From contig OZ022503.1 of NCBI GenBank assembly GCA_963989385.1, positions 70,530,123-70,594,122 on the forward strand: DNA of 64,000 nt, given 5' to 3'. The translations under genes were made by a program, and so were the position numbers. The notes below the pieces were generated by a model. That model was not told the origin of the DNA and did not search any database. It was given only the letters and a program-made list of their open reading frames with translations. Shown here one piece after another: positions 10,786 to 23,150 of this stretch. The first letter of the stretch is position 1; each line of letters opens with the position of its first letter. Source of the DNA: Ctena decussata. Taxonomy: Eukaryota; Mollusca; Bivalvia; Lucinida; Lucinidae.

Positions 10786-11978
10786 TTAGAACATTGCCTC
10801 TTCGCTGCGACCACCCTGAGTATAGTCAGATCCATATCTACGATCTGTTGGGGCCGAGGTCCAAGCACCAGCACCAGTTCCAACTAGCTGATCTGGATCT
10901 CCATGTTTCTTAATATCAGCGTCACTTTGAATCAAATATCTCCTATCAGCAAAGTCCTTCACGAGTATTCTACCGTCAGCAGAATATGTCCTTGGCTTTA
11001 ACGAGGCGTCTGGCATCGAATAGAAGTTGGCTCCTGTTCGCTGTCAGATCCTCGTTAATAAATACATCTTTCATACCATCAGAATTTCGTAACTTTTTGC
11101 GCTCTGTGAGGAGACTCTGCCTCGCACGATAGGATACAAATTTAACAAGAATGTCGCGTCTTCTGTTTTTGACGGAGCCTGCGCGATGTGAGCGATCAAT
11201 GTCAGTTATTTCTAAAGGTACGTCCAAAGACCTGGCGACATCAAGCACTAGTTTATCCGTATTTTCCTGCTCTGTCTGAGGAATTCCAGAAATTCTTACG
11301 GAGTTACGCCTGCTGTACTGTTCTAAAGCATCGTTTGACGCCTCCAATTTGGCGACCCTGGTTTCAAGTTTGGAGCAAATTTTAACCAAGTTTGCGTTGT
11401 CTTTTCTTAGACTGGCATTATCAACGGCTAGTTGTTCGATTATTTTGGCTCATTACATCAGTTACAGCTTTTACAGCAGTCTGAACAGCTTCTTGAACAA
11501 TAGTTTTAATGTCTGGAATTTCACTTCTCACCGTCTGCTTTACTTCAGGCATCATTATTTGCTTTAGCTCATGAGCAATAGACAGAATGTCTGAAGGATT
11601 CATTGGCCGGGAAATATAGTGAGTGACTGCATCAGTGTCGGGCTCAGGGGCAGGGCACACCTCCCCGTTCGTATCGTCATCCATATCGTCGTCCGTATCG
11701 CCTGGTAATTCGTGCAGAGTAGGATCAGATTCCGTACCTGACGTCAAATGTAATTCTGGGCGTGTTTTTTTCTCAGGGTTAGAAAGAACAGGCTGTAGTG
11801 GTGAAGTTAAAGCACGTTTAGTTCCTCCCTTAGGTGTTTCCTCACTAACTTCATTAAGAGTGTCCGATGACGAAGGAGTGTCTTGTTCAGATGCCTGCTT
11901 AACGGGGAATGTACTTGTGCTCTGAGTCTTGGGAGTAGAAACGGCAAACTCTTTTGCGGCTGGATCCGAATTGCTCAT
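10786..11978 (-). pseudogene. LINE ORF1-like RNA-binding protein (Transposase_22-like), broken
   Basis: The reverse-strand reading starts at 11978 with a Ser/Thr/Pro/Glu-rich disordered N-terminus (GDTDDDMDDDT). A coiled-coil-like stretch ending at about 11421 follows. A frame change leads to 11389-10976: LETRVAKLEASND, then EQYSRRNSVRISGIP, DIDRSHRAG and DILVKFVSYRARQSLL, and FINEDLT with RSQLLFDARRL. A third frame (11016-10786) adds the C-terminal DGRILVKDF region. These motifs match the RRM plus C-terminal domain architecture of L1-type ORF1 nucleic-acid chaperones. It is about 3.1 kb from the ORF2 start at 7690 and on the same strand. It could be the ORF1 of that LINE separated by an insertion, or an independent fragment. 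Confidence 0.75.
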
Positions 11979-11999
11979 ATCTTTTGTTGATACTTTTGT

Positions 12000-12445
12000 A
12001 AATTAGTTCAGTATAGTTCTGGTTTAATCGAGCGTGGGGAGTAGTACAGGAGATTTGCTATGCTAGTTCATTGTAGTAAAACACTGAGTCCGAACTCACT
12101 CATTCAAAACAATGGATAACAATGGCTTAACAGTGAATGGCGGTTCCCACGCTAATCAAAAAATAATACCTTGTTGATTTATATCCTAAAATCCATTTAC
12201 GAATTTATTCTTTGGCACAAAATGTTTTGTCCAAACACTAGAAATACATATTAAAGTTACAGCACCCAGTCCCAAGTTATTCAAATAGGCAGTTTCACAT
12301 TTCTATGTTATTTACTCCCCGCACATAAAAACACATCCATCCGCCATCACAAACTGGAATTTTTGCTTGATCTGGTACGTGAGGTCTCATCGCGTGTTTT
12401 AACAAGCAATAAGGTGGAACAGGTGTGTGTTGCTTTTATATTAGC
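12000..12445. other. Gene-free stretch, possible LINE 5' region
   Basis: Lies directly upstream (reverse strand) of the ORF1 start and ends where the right TIR begins at 12446. It could be the 5' leader of the LINE. No promoter motif recognised. Confidence 0.3.
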
Positions 12446-12743
12446 TAGACCTCCTCACTACGCTCAGTCTCTGCGATTGGTTGATTCGTATGTGTTCAGT
12501 TCGACGTCCCTTCATTTCTGAGACAGACCTCTTTCAATCATAACACGCTGCGCGTCACTCCTCAGTCTCTCGTGTTAACTCCTCAGTTCTTCCGAATGCC
12601 TCCTCATACCCTATAAAATGGCTCCTCATACCCTATAAAATGCCTCCAAATACCCTATAAATGCCTCCTCATACCCTACAAAATGCGAAGTGTACTCCTA
12701 CAGAATTTTCTAAATCGAATACTCATGTCAAAATGCACTTGAC

Positions 12744-13922
12744 AAACAAGTCTCAGACCAATGAGTTGAACTGGGGAGGGTCTCTAGCTGTCGAAATCGT
12801 ACTTATCTGGATTGGCACCGGGGATCCTGAAAGTCTGCTAGGGTGATTGAACGTGTAGCAGACCATTGCTTTGGGTTTGGGAGGGTTCCGGGAGTACAAA
12901 TCTGGGCTTCAAAACGATGTCACCAGAATCCCGGAAGTCTGTGAGAGGACAGAACGTGTCGCAGACCAGTGCTTTGGGTTGGGGTTGGGGTCCGTGAGTC
13001 TGTATAAGCCATTCCATCCAGGAATAGGTGGACATGCATTTATCCCTAAACTCCGGTTGGATGTCGTTGTTGGCTTGGCTGCGTACAAAAGGGCCCATCG
13101 GCATGGATTTCACCAATCGCCTTAAGGTAGAGGGCACTGGCATCAAACCCCAGAATGGCTCCGCATGGCTTCTGGCGGCAGAAGACTTTCTAATCCAAAA
13201 GCTAAGTTTTTTTTACTCTTACATTCCTATAATAAATTTGTCGCCATATGGGCGGGGAAGCTGTTTAACTCTTTAACACAGAAAACAAAATGTTTCAGTA
13301 ACATTTATTTCCCCTGTATTATTAAGCACAAGAGATACCGTATGCCCACACGATATATACTGTGGAACAGTTATGTTTTAGCGCGAAATAAAAAGAGGGT
13401 CTAAAATCCCGATGCAACGTTTTTAGAAATATACGTTTGACAGGTTTTGCTCCTGTGACTATGGCAACATTCTTTGTTTATGCTTCAGAAAACACGATTA
13501 ACAGTTACGTTTAATTGAGCTCAGTATGTGGACAAAAGACTAGCATTCAAACGTAATACCGCGGCGAAAGACACAATATAACTCGTTCAAAGTTGCTTGT
13601 TAGTTCCCTTTGGCACACAGGACATTTCACTTTGAAAAAAGCTACCGCAGAGTGTTGTACCCTCCGGCTAGCATTTTAAGAGAGTTAATCGACATATACA
13701 CGAACAGTCTGATGAGGATCTTCTTTAAGCATTACGCGATAGGCAAACCACAGAATTTACAGGCACAGCCTGGTCACGGTATGCTTACCATCAGTTTATC
13801 ATTGCAAGAGAAACAAATCAACATGTGTGGGGTCAGTCTGATCAGGGTCTACAATGTTAAGATATTGCTATAGCTATAGCAGAAAAGAAATTTATAATAT
13901 TATATATGCACAGTATGGGCAC
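12744..13922. other. 1.2-kb block interrupting the right TIR
   Basis: Absent from the left TIR. The first 400 bp contain two to three imperfect copies of a unit with GCAGACCAKTGCTTTGGGTT (12858 and 12961). The last 100 bp (13820-13915) partly repeat the TIR words GGTCTACAATGTTAA and TCAGTCTGATCAGGG. No gene and no clean TIR or target duplication. Confidence 0.45.
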
Positions 13923-14152
13923 AGTATGCTCTGTTCATCATCCGTCTATAGTCGTTAGAGAAATCAACAATAATCAGGGTCAGGGTCTACAATGTTTAAT
14001 ATTACACTAGCATTAATGGAAATTAAATAAAAAAAACGTTACATTTAGGCACCGTCTGACTAGGGTCTGTTCTGTGTGCCATACAGTCTGAACACGGTCT
14101 GTTCTGTTTGCCGGTCAGGGAATGGTGTTAGTGTGCCAGAACTACATTACTT

Positions 14153-14747
14153 GTCGTAGACATATCAGAGCATGCATGACCTGCATCCGGGTTTTCATTG
14201 TATGGGGGATAATAAACACAATCTACCATTTGTGAAAAGAAACAGTTTTAAAATGACGTTTTATGAATATAAACTTTATTTTGGCTTCGTTTCCTTTTTA
14301 ATTTAATCGCCGTTATTTGCGGATATACGTGTTTTATTCAATAATAACGAATGACGAAAAGTGTATTTGCTAATTTCATGACCCGTTTGAGCAGCCGTAG
14401 ATCAGGCGCATTCGAGTTTTCCAATCGTGTATTTAAAGGTCTAGTATGAAAGCCAAAACCGCACCGCGCTTCCGATCTGCCGCGCCAGAAATCAGTCTTC
14501 TTTAACAACTGATGTATTTCTAACTAAAATTACAAGGAAACAAACAGTGCTTCCACTAGTGGAAGTTTGGGGGTCTGTGACTTCTAAAACTGAATGCCAG
14601 GAAGTCAGTGACTTCCAATTTTTATCATAACCTACCATTTATAAAGTGAATATTGACTTAAATAATGAGTTAAATTTTTTGTAATAATGGTATTTCACCC
14701 ATTAATGAAGGAGAAAGCAGTATAAACAAGCAAATTCGGTAAATTTA
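14153..14747. other. Gene-free stretch in the right-arm insertion
   Basis: No gene. At 14550-14625 there are palindromic copies of GGAAGTCA..TGACTTCC, which recur at 16500-16555 on the other side of the pearl-like element. The pearl-like element may therefore have landed inside an older repeat. Confidence 0.35.
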
Positions 14748-16472
14748 TATCCCCCGCCGAAGTGACCTTGATTTGTTTATAGTTGTTTTAAATTTCATAA
14801 ACATTTAAGTTTCATAAAAAAATTTTCACTGGTTACTTAGAAGGCTGAACTTGTGGATTGTACACAAAACCAAGGGCAATATCTCTGGGATAAGTAAGGC
14901 ATAAGCTGGAGCTGTTCTTCTTAAACACTTGCCTCAGCATCACTGCACTATATTGATACATTTTAAATTCGGTTACAAGAAATTTTGTTTGTCAGCACCC
15001 TACTAATGGCTAATTTGTGGATTTTAAATCAATTCATGGGCATTAAATCAAGCACTACTGAAGAGATTATGACAAAACTTAATGTGCACTGCCTTGTCAT
15101 GACAATATATAATTATTATAAGTGTCATGAAATTCCATTTATTGGTTACTTAGTTATGACTCGATTTGTTGATTTTAAGCCAATTCAAGGGCAATAACTC
15201 ATTGCTTACTGAAGCAATTCTGACAAACTGTAAGATGCACCAATGTGTTATGGTGATACATATTTTATATAATTTTCATAGAATTCTATTCATTGATAAG
15301 TAAGTTATGGCTGGAAATGGCAATCTCACATTGATCCAAGGGCAATAACTCATGCACTTTTGATGCCATTCTGATGAAACTTTATGTGCATATCCACTTT
15401 ATGGTGATACATAATTATTCAGTTTAAATTTTATGAAGTATTGGTTACTTGTTTATGCCTCACTTCACTGATTTTAAGTCAATTAAAGGGCAATAACTCA
15501 TGCATTACTGAATCCAGTCCGAGGAAACTTCATGTGCATCAGCACATTATAGTGATATATATTTATTTTAAGTTTCATGAAATTCTGCCCGGTGGTTACT
15601 TAGTTACAGCTCATTTCATTGATTTCAAGTTAATTAAAGGGCAATAACTCATGCATTACTGAAACTAGTCTGATGAAACTTTATGTGCCACAGCACGTTA
15701 TAGTGATATATACTTCTTTTAAGTTTCAAAAATTCCGCTCAGTAGTTACTTAGTTATGGCTCATTTCATTGATTTTAAGCCAATGAAGGGGCAATAACTC
15801 ATGCATTACTGCAGCCAGTCTGATGAAACTTCATGTGCCGCAGCGTGATATAGTGATATATATTTTTTTTAAGTTTAATGAAATTCCGTTTAGTGGTTAC
15901 TTAGTTATGGCTCCGGATGGACAGACAGAAGGACTGGCGGGTCAATTAAAGGGCAATAACTCATGCATTACTAAATCCAGTCTGAGGAAACTTCATGTGC
16001 ATCAGCACATCATAGTGATATATATTTATTTTAAGTTTCATGATATTCTGCCGAGTGGTTACTTAGTTAATGCTCATTTCATTGATTTCAAGTTAATTAA
16101 AGGGCAATACCTCATGCATTACTGAAGCCAGTCTAATGAAACTTCATGTGCAGCAGCGCGATATAGTGATATATACTTATTTGAAGTTTCAAGAAATTCC
16201 GCTCAGTGGTTACTTAGTTATGGATCATTTCATTGATATTAAGCCAATAAGTGGCAATAACTCATGCATTACTGAAGCCAGTCTGATGAAACTTCATGAG
16301 CCGCAGCGCGTTACAGTGATATATATTTGTTTTAAGTTTCATGAAATTCCGTCCAGTGGTTACTTAGTTATGGCTCCGAACGGACAGACGGAAGGACGGA
16401 CGGACAGACAGAAGGACAGACGGACGGACGGACATGAAGAAACCTATATCCCTCCGCCTTTGGCGGGGGATA
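14748..16472 (+). mobile_element. Pearl-like non-autonomous element, 151-bp tandem core
   Basis: The left end TATCCCCCGCC (14748-14758) is inverted at the right end GGCGGGGGATA (16462-16472). About ten tandem units of 149-155 bp lie between, each with GGTTACTTAGTTATGGCTC and GGGCAATAACTCATGCATTACTG. An ACGG/ACAG microsatellite sits at 16379-16432 and a terminal hairpin at 16447-16472. This is the described architecture of bivalve pearl elements, thought to be non-autonomous Helentron relatives. A degenerate microsatellite at 15910-15935 marks an internal duplication. Open frames inside are repeat translations. Confidence 0.8.
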
Positions 16473-17724
16473 ATATGGACACTCTGGAAGAAACCAAGTC
16501 TATCCTTCAGCATGACTTCCAAATGACAAACCTTGGAAGTCATATGACTTCCTGATTTTGATGGTTAGTGCTAGCACTGAACAAAATACATGAGAACAAA
16601 AAACTACTTTTTCGAAGCTAAACAAAAGATCAGACATATCCCTTATATTATTGAATTTCTATACTAAGTCATCATAAAATTCTGGTTCCGATAGGCCTTC
16701 ATGTGAAAGTGATTTTAACCTGACATTGAGTTTTGAAACCAATTCATTGCATTGGCGATAAAATTTTCTAGATAAGGAATTATTTCGATACAGGCTTATC
16801 TTGATACTCATTCGCTCAATTGCACACACGCTCACTCACTCCCAAACTCACGAATTCACTCCCTTAGCAACTGGGCCAAACGAAATCAGGGAAAATCATG
16901 AAAATATGAGGCAGAAAAAGCTAAGAAATAGACTTTTAATAAGTGTTCCCCCGGTTACAGCTAGCTCCTGGTGAGGTATCGGTATTTTTGCAGTTCATGC
17001 CATTAATTTTACTTGTGGCAAATAAACTAGGATATCGAAGTTGTATGAAAATGAGTAAGGAAAACATCAGTTTTGGCCATGGTGCCGCATGGTTATATAT
17101 CTATGCACCAGTCATTTGTATCCAAAACCCCGACCTACAGAAACGGAATTTTTACATTTCAGAGACCTGTGATGATTAGCTGGTGGTAACAACCTTGCTC
17201 TTATTTCGACCCTATACTACAGAAAATCTCACAGGGTAAAGGACCTCAATCTTAAAACTCCGGCACTATGGAAACAATTAAAATATAATTGCCCTGCACC
17301 TTGGTCCGGCTATCCCAGCGCCATTGTATTATTGTAGGCCCGTTACCATAGTCTAGCTGCAGTTGCAGTTATCCGTTGAGGGATTATTGGGTTGCCCTTT
17401 ATATTAATTCATGTTTTGTCCACCATTTTGAAGGACTTCTTATTAAATCAACAACCCAACAAACTCTATTCGTTTATTGTGTTTCCGTTCATTCCTGGCG
17501 CAGCTCATCTTCGTAGGTTGGGGCGAGGAAGCAAATGACAGCAGGCCGAATTGACCCGGACGAGTTGAATGGCGGCTGAGTTGACCCAGGAGCCGCGAAG
17601 ACCCCAGGCTTACAGAAAGCCGGCCGAGTTGACCCGCTTCTTCCATAACATACTATCGCCAGACAATAGTTGTAATCGAACTCGACCAAGGCTGATCACG
17701 ATAATCCTCACTCGGGAATTCATG
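16473..17724. other. Gene-free stretch
   Basis: Nothing credible as a gene. At 16680-16800 there is a segment (TTCTGGTTCCGATAGGCCTTC onward to TTGGCGATA) also present at 56645-57460, where a MITE splits it. This copy is therefore the empty site. Confidence 0.45.
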
Positions 17725-17736
17725 TTTTGTCCTTGA

Positions 17737-18008
17737 TTTGGTTGGTTGATTTGATGCTTAACGTCCACGGTAAACAACTAAGGTCATGTCGGGACGGTCA
17801 GTTAACCTAACCACACTATTCCTGGGCAGGCTTAGACCTCCTAAGCGGTTAACCAGTACTAAGTGCACATACTTTCGCCAGTAACTGACAACTGCCCTTC
17901 TTGAATCAGCGGAAGGAGAAACGAAAGTATGTGGCCAGACCGGGATTCGAACCCAGGACCTCTGACTTACGAGTCAGGTGCCCTACCGATTGCGCTACCC
18001 GGCCCGGT
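17737..18008 (-). mobile_element. tRNA-derived SINE (family A), copy 1
   Basis: Target duplication TTTTGTCCTTGA at 17725-17736 and 18009-18020. On the reverse strand the head has an A box (GGGTAGCGCAATCGGTAGGG) and a B box (GGGTTCGAATCCCGG). A roughly 190-bp body follows, ending in an (ACCA)n tail. The anticodon-like loop reads CTCGTAA. Copies 2-4 share more than 90% of the body by eye. Confidence 0.88.
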
Positions 18009-18379
18009 TTTTGTCCTTGAACAAGACACATTTACTTTACAAAAGTACAGATAATACCCAGGAAGCGGTGGATCCGTCCTGACATGACTAAAAAGTTGTT
18101 CTTTTAATAAAAACGAATTTCATCTTCGACAATTATCTTTTTTAAAGATGTTTCTTGTTTAACATTCTTCAAAGGTTACTGAAATGCGAAACTAATATAT
18201 GTAAGCACATACTGGTCATGGTTTACTCTGTTGTTTCTTTCAAAAGTGATGAATAGACCTGGGTATCGGGTTAGAGGAGACTTGGCAGATTTTAACAATA
18301 GCCGGGATGATGAATGACATTCCGCTGAGTACAGTTGACCTTTTTTGGACAGAACAAACATCAACCTCAACTAATGCGT

Positions 18380-18540
18380 GTCCGGATGTTGCGTCATTCA
18401 AGATGGCGGACCGGATATATAGACCATCCAACATGGCCGACCGGATGCTGCGTCATCCAACATGGCCGACCGGCAGTTACGTAATCCAAGATGGCGGCCG
18501 GAAATGACGTCATCCGAGATGGCGGCGAGCAACAGCAACA
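18380..18540 (-). promoter_or_regulatory. YY1-like/CRE-like motif array in the right TIR
   Basis: Mirror of the left-arm array: repeated AAGATGGCGG and ACATGGCCGACCGG blocks with TGACGTCA at 18505-18512. The two arrays have diverged in copy order but keep the CRE-like palindrome and the outermost motif pair. Confidence 0.4.
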
Positions 18541-18599
18541 AATAATGGAGCTGAGGGTAGTTCCTATACTACTAGCGTGACTTTGCGGTAGCTTGGCTT

Positions 18600-20085
18600 A
18601 TTATAGGCACAGGTTGAATATGGACAATATCGGCCAAGTACAATGAGATCAACTGCAGTGACAGAATTAGAATAATTCACACCTCCAAAATATTGCCAGA
18701 GATATGACAATATCAATGTACAGTGAAATATATGTCAAAGTGACCGACAAATAACATGAGTTCAGTCATTGTATGTGAATGTAACATTATATACCAAGTA
18801 TAATAGAGGTCAATGAAAAGTTTTAAAGATATTGGCTTGAATCACTGGACCATGAAATATAGGTCACACTGACCTACAATTAGTATGGGGTCATTCCCGG
18901 TGTCAGCCCACACCCACAACCCAAGTATAATGCAAATCCATGAACAAAAGTTAGAAGTATGATGCAAGATCACTGGACCAATAAAAATGGGTGTACCTGA
19001 CCTACAATTAGAATGAGTTCACTCAAAGTGTCAGCCCAAACCATGAACCCACGTATAATGCAAATCCTTGAAACTTGAAAATGTATTAGCAATATGAGGT
19101 CACTGGACCATGAAATATAGCTCACGCGGACCTTCAACTAAGATGATATCATTCATAGTGCAAGCTAAAATTATTTAACCAAATACGATGCAAATCCAGA
19201 AATAGATAGAAATAAGAGGCAAAATCACTGGACGATGAAATATAGGTCATAATGAGCTACAGTCAGTATAAGGTCACTCATAGAGTTAGCTCAAGCCATC
19301 AACCGAATTATAATGTTAATCCATGAAATAGGGTTAGAAATATGAGGCAAAATCACTAGATAATGAAATTTAGGTCACTGTGGCCAACTGTTAGTTTGAG
19401 GTCAAACTTCGGGTCATATTGAGGCATTTTCCCAAGCAATCATGTTCATAAAGCTAAAAGCCTTCAACAAATTAAGCAAAACCACTACACCATAAAATAG
19501 GTCACTGTGACCTACTGTTTAGTTGAGGTCAAACTTTTGGCCATACTTAGTCATTATCAGTAGAATCATGTTCGTACATCAAATAGCCTTCAAGATATAG
19601 GGCAAAATCAATAGACCATGAAGTATAGGTTAATGATACTTACTATTAGTTTGAAGGCACACTTTGGTGTTATACTGAGCCATTATTCCAAGCAATCCCT
19701 TCCGAATCTCAAAGAGTCTTCAGTATATAAGGCAAAACCGCTGGACCATAAAAATATATGTCCATGTGTCCTATTGTTAGCTTGAGGTCAAGCTTTGGGT
19801 TATACCGAGTTAATATCCTCAGGTATCATGTACAAACACCAAACAGCTTTAAAGATATTAGTTAAAAATTACTGGACCATGCAATAACGGTCAATGTGAC
19901 CTACCGTTAGTTTGAGGTCAAGCGTCTGGTTATACTAAATCGTTATCAAAAGAATGATGTTCGTGCATCAAATAGTCTTCATTATATAAGGCAAAATCAC
20001 TGGACCATGAAATATAGGTAAATGAGACCTACTGTTAGTTGAGGCCAAACATCATGTCATGCTGAAATATTATCCCAAGAAGCAT
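18600..20085 (+). repeat. Tandem array, 128-bp period
   Basis: About eleven units keyed by AATCACTGGACCATGAAATATAGGTCA (seen in pieces at about 18840, 18968, 19095, 19224, 19350, 19480, 19605, 19735, 19866 and 19995). The first units are the most diverged. It starts about 25 bp outside the Polinton-like right end and runs into the dispersed tail repeat. One and a half similar units follow the second tail copy at 39850-39990. Confidence 0.8.
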
Positions 20086-20335
20086 GTTCGTGCATCAAAA
20101 TAGTCTTTTATTCTAAAAATTGCTTTAAACCAGTTGGATCCCTTTGATATTAAGCAGTCTTTGTATTGACAGCCTTATTAAAATTAAGAAATTACGGTAT
20201 TCTTTTCTCTGGCTTTCGTAACCAGATATTGCCAGGGGCATTGGTGAGGCCTGAATAGCCGAAACTTCGAAGTATGGCTCAGGTTCTTTTTTTTAAATGT
20301 CTGTTCTTGAAGGAACTCCTTCATATTTTAATTTG
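20085..20335 (+). repeat. Dispersed 'tail' repeat, copy 1
   Basis: Shares AAATTAAGAAATTACGGTATTC, an AACCAGATATTGCCAGG block, GGCCGAAACTTCGAA and CTTGAAGGAACTC-type words, in order, with 39590-39850 (plus) and 48030-48345 (minus). No coding content. Confidence 0.7.
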
Positions 20336-23150
20336 ACTCCACTGAAATTGGTGTTGTGCCGTGTGGCGGCCGCACAAAGTCTCCCCGTACATTATAGTCC
20401 GGGGGCATATGTAGTTCCCGTGAACATTCGTGTTAATTTTTGGCAACATATATTAACTTCATCAGTGGTGGATACACAATGGAAAAACACATGTTGCCAT
20501 TTTTTCTAGTGACTCTTTGACCGTAACGATCGATTATATACGTTACCTATGTGCGTTTTTGTTAAAAATCATGTAACGCCATGCAAGGCTCCTTATGTCT
20601 TATTTTTTTTTTTTATAGAATCATCTGCAAGTATTAGAAAATACGCCTAAGTTTGTTTTTTCATTGCTACCTAGCACGAGTAGTAACGTAAATAACTTTT
20701 AATTTAATAACATAGTCCACTATAATACAATTTCCAGACTCTCACAGAACAATTATTGATATAATATCCCGATAGTTCTTTAGGAAAACTGTTTACTTGG
20801 AGTTATCAGCCTTATCACCAAGCGGTAAAATGGCTTCATGACGTGTGTTTTATACGTGACGAAACTAAGAATATTACAAATTGTAATAAATAAAGACTTG
20901 ACAAATTCTGAACACGCTCACAAGGTTTCTCTGTGTTCATATTTGTTATAGCATAAACCAAAAATTTTATTGATATTATTGCTCAGCTACTAACTGTTAC
21001 GTTTTTTGAGACAGTAACATACGTGACATCTTTGTATGTATAGCAAAAATGCTAAAAAAACTGCTAAAAATACTTATTGTTTAAAAAAAATTCTGCAATC
21101 ATAAACCAGCATTTGTTTATATAACGGCGCCAAATAAAGTAATAAAGTCTGTTTGATAAAGGTGAAACATGATTGGCGATGGCCGGGTACGTTAAACATC
21201 ACCAGTAATCTGAAATTCAAAATATTATTGAAAATATCTGGTACATTGAATGTACAAAGTGAACAAATTGAAAGACTCCAACAAAGAAATACATAAGCCG
21301 ATCCTTGAAGAGTTAAACCACACTATAACTATTATCTAAAAAAGCTAACACAAACATTTGCTGACAGAGGATACATACATTCATAAGCCTATCACGTAGT
21401 TTACGTGACCAAGGGAACATTATTTTCCAAGTCGAGAAACAATCCACGGGTCAAAACGTCGCACATTAGCTTATTACATACCTATATCTGGTCTACGTAT
21501 ATAGTTTATTACGTAATGTACTAGCCGGAACCTTAAGAATACAGCGTCACAGCCAATTTTATTATAAGTAGAAGGAATACAAAGTAAGGCATTCGTGTCA
21601 CTGGCTATCACAGCAGTATAGAAATACATGTATACACAAACATTTTTCAAAGATTATTTTTATTTCCATGCTGTTTTTTTTTTCCTTTTTCCTACTGATC
21701 ATATACAACAGTCTCTTACAAGAATTGGTTCAGCATGAAACCTATGCTTACCTTTGATTTAACGATAAATTTATTTTATTTTATTTTTGTTTTCTTACTT
21801 TTTTTTCATTTGCTTATTTGCGGGACAGAGATCAACAGAGTTTTAAGCACATTACAAAATAGCAAGAAAAGATAACAGAGTATTTTGGTGTATGATATTG
21901 CTGCTCAGTTATATCTTAGCGAATCCCAGTTGTTCTTAATAATTTATTGAATCATAATTTTACTTTGCAGGGTGATAACCAAAACAAAGAGAAGGAAAAC
22001 GGAACGAGTAACGAATACAACCAGTTACTGAGTAGTTTATAAATTTCTCATATCTTATATGCTCAAACAGTAATATATTAGTTCTGAATAGAAAATAAGC
22101 AAATAATACTAGTAATGCATACTAACCTCAATACCTTATTTTCCAATGATTTCATTGAATGCCAATATTACTATATTGCTCAGCAATGATCACGTAAATA
22201 AACTTCTTATTTATTAAATCTGACTGCTATTCTGAATGATCCTTGTCCAAATATTTTGAATACAGTAAGTAAATGCAGCTTTGTGAGTCTGGTAATATCA
22301 ACACCACAACTGAAGATATATATATATATATTGAAAGTTGAATGATTAAATTTAAATTTGTCTATTTTTACATGAAGCTGCTTGTGATAATGTATCAGAA
22401 CACAGACAGGGGGTGTAAAGAGCTACCTGACCAAATAAATATTGGTAATATTACATTATGAGCGATACATGTCAGTAACAGACCGATAATAAGACACTCT
22501 GTCTCTCATAAAATCATGTTTTTTCGTTGTGACAGCGTCATAGTGACAATAATATGTTGCAGTGTAACCGATGGGAGCAACACAGGGTAACGTTGATTAC
22601 AATTCAGTATGTAAGTTACAATAATTAGATTAACACACACATGCTTATGGGGCAGTACTGTTCAAAGGGCTGTTGAATGAGAAAACAATCGACATGATAG
22701 CAACAAGGGTGTTAATAATGGTCGACTGATCCAATACTTCTGTCAACTGCCTCAGCTTACAGGCTCTTTTGCGTGTAGGTTGTCTGATTGGCATGGTCAA
22801 CAGCACAGATAGGCAAATAGCTATCACCTCTATGACAGCTCTAAATCTAGACTTGACTCACACATGCCTACTATCACATATTTTCCTTGTCGCATGTAAT
22901 TTTAAACGATGCATTTTATGATGTTGCTATAAGTCAGAGTAAATGTTAAGAATGTTCTACATGCTTCAGATGTAAAGATCTATTGCGTCTTGTTGAGTTC
23001 TTATGTTGAGTTCTTATGTGTATTAAACAGCAAGCTTTGCCAGCTTAGTACTAGTGATAAGTTAAATGTTCTCTGGCATCAGAAAATTGAGCCTTTGAAA
23101 ACAGTTTTCTCAATGAAAAACATATCTCTGATAGATTTCAAACATGTAAC
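20336..23150. other. Gene-free AT-rich stretch
   Basis: No supported gene. A (TA)n run lies at 22317-22331. Recurrent GTTACGT/ACGTAAC words at 20525, 20997 and 21025 also occur in the duplicated block to the right. No exon with good splice sites was recognised. Confidence 0.35.

Larger units (their letters stand above)
928..18573. mobile_element. Polinton/Maverick-like element, 17.6 kb, degenerate
   Basis: Seen: the termini are AGTAGTATAG (928-937) and CTATACTACT (18564-18573). Each is followed outward by the same hexamer, AGCGTG (922-927 and 18574-18579). Inverted repeats of about 1 kb run inward, 928-2414 on the left against 12446-18573 on the right, with later insertions in both arms. Known: Polintons are typically 15-20 kb, with long TIRs, AG-type ends and 6-bp target duplications. 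Inferred: this is a Polinton or a non-autonomous relative. No DNA polymerase B, retroviral-like integrase, packaging ATPase, protease or capsid ORF is visible. The centre is filled by LINE sequence, so the core genes were either lost or never present. The family call is moderate; the inverted-repeat unit with its target duplication is directly visible. Confidence 0.62.
12446..18573 (-). repeat. Right terminal inverted repeat, split by two insertions
   Basis: The right arm is present as 12446-12743, 13923-14152 and 18153-18573. Compared with the contiguous left arm it carries about 1.18 kb extra at 12744-13922 and about 4.0 kb extra at 14153-18152. The second block contains a pearl-like element (14748-16472) and a SINE (17737-18008). 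Neither block has an obvious target duplication at its own outer edges. Confidence 0.7.

Noticed and set aside
11623..11925. Plus-strand Ser/Val-rich open frame
   Set aside because: Shadow of the low-complexity N-terminus of the LINE ORF1 on the opposite strand.
14834..16470. CRISPR-like regular repeats
   Set aside because: The whole 151-bp unit is repeated with no unique spacers; this is eukaryotic satellite-like DNA.
14985..16555. Several 60-140-residue open frames
   Set aside because: They are translations of the 151-bp pearl-like tandem units, each including the same repeated text.
17920..18005. Possible genuine tRNA gene on the reverse strand
   Set aside because: The same sequence recurs with a conserved body, tail and target duplication at 42286 and 58135, so it is a SINE head. 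The anticodon stem/loop is also irregular.
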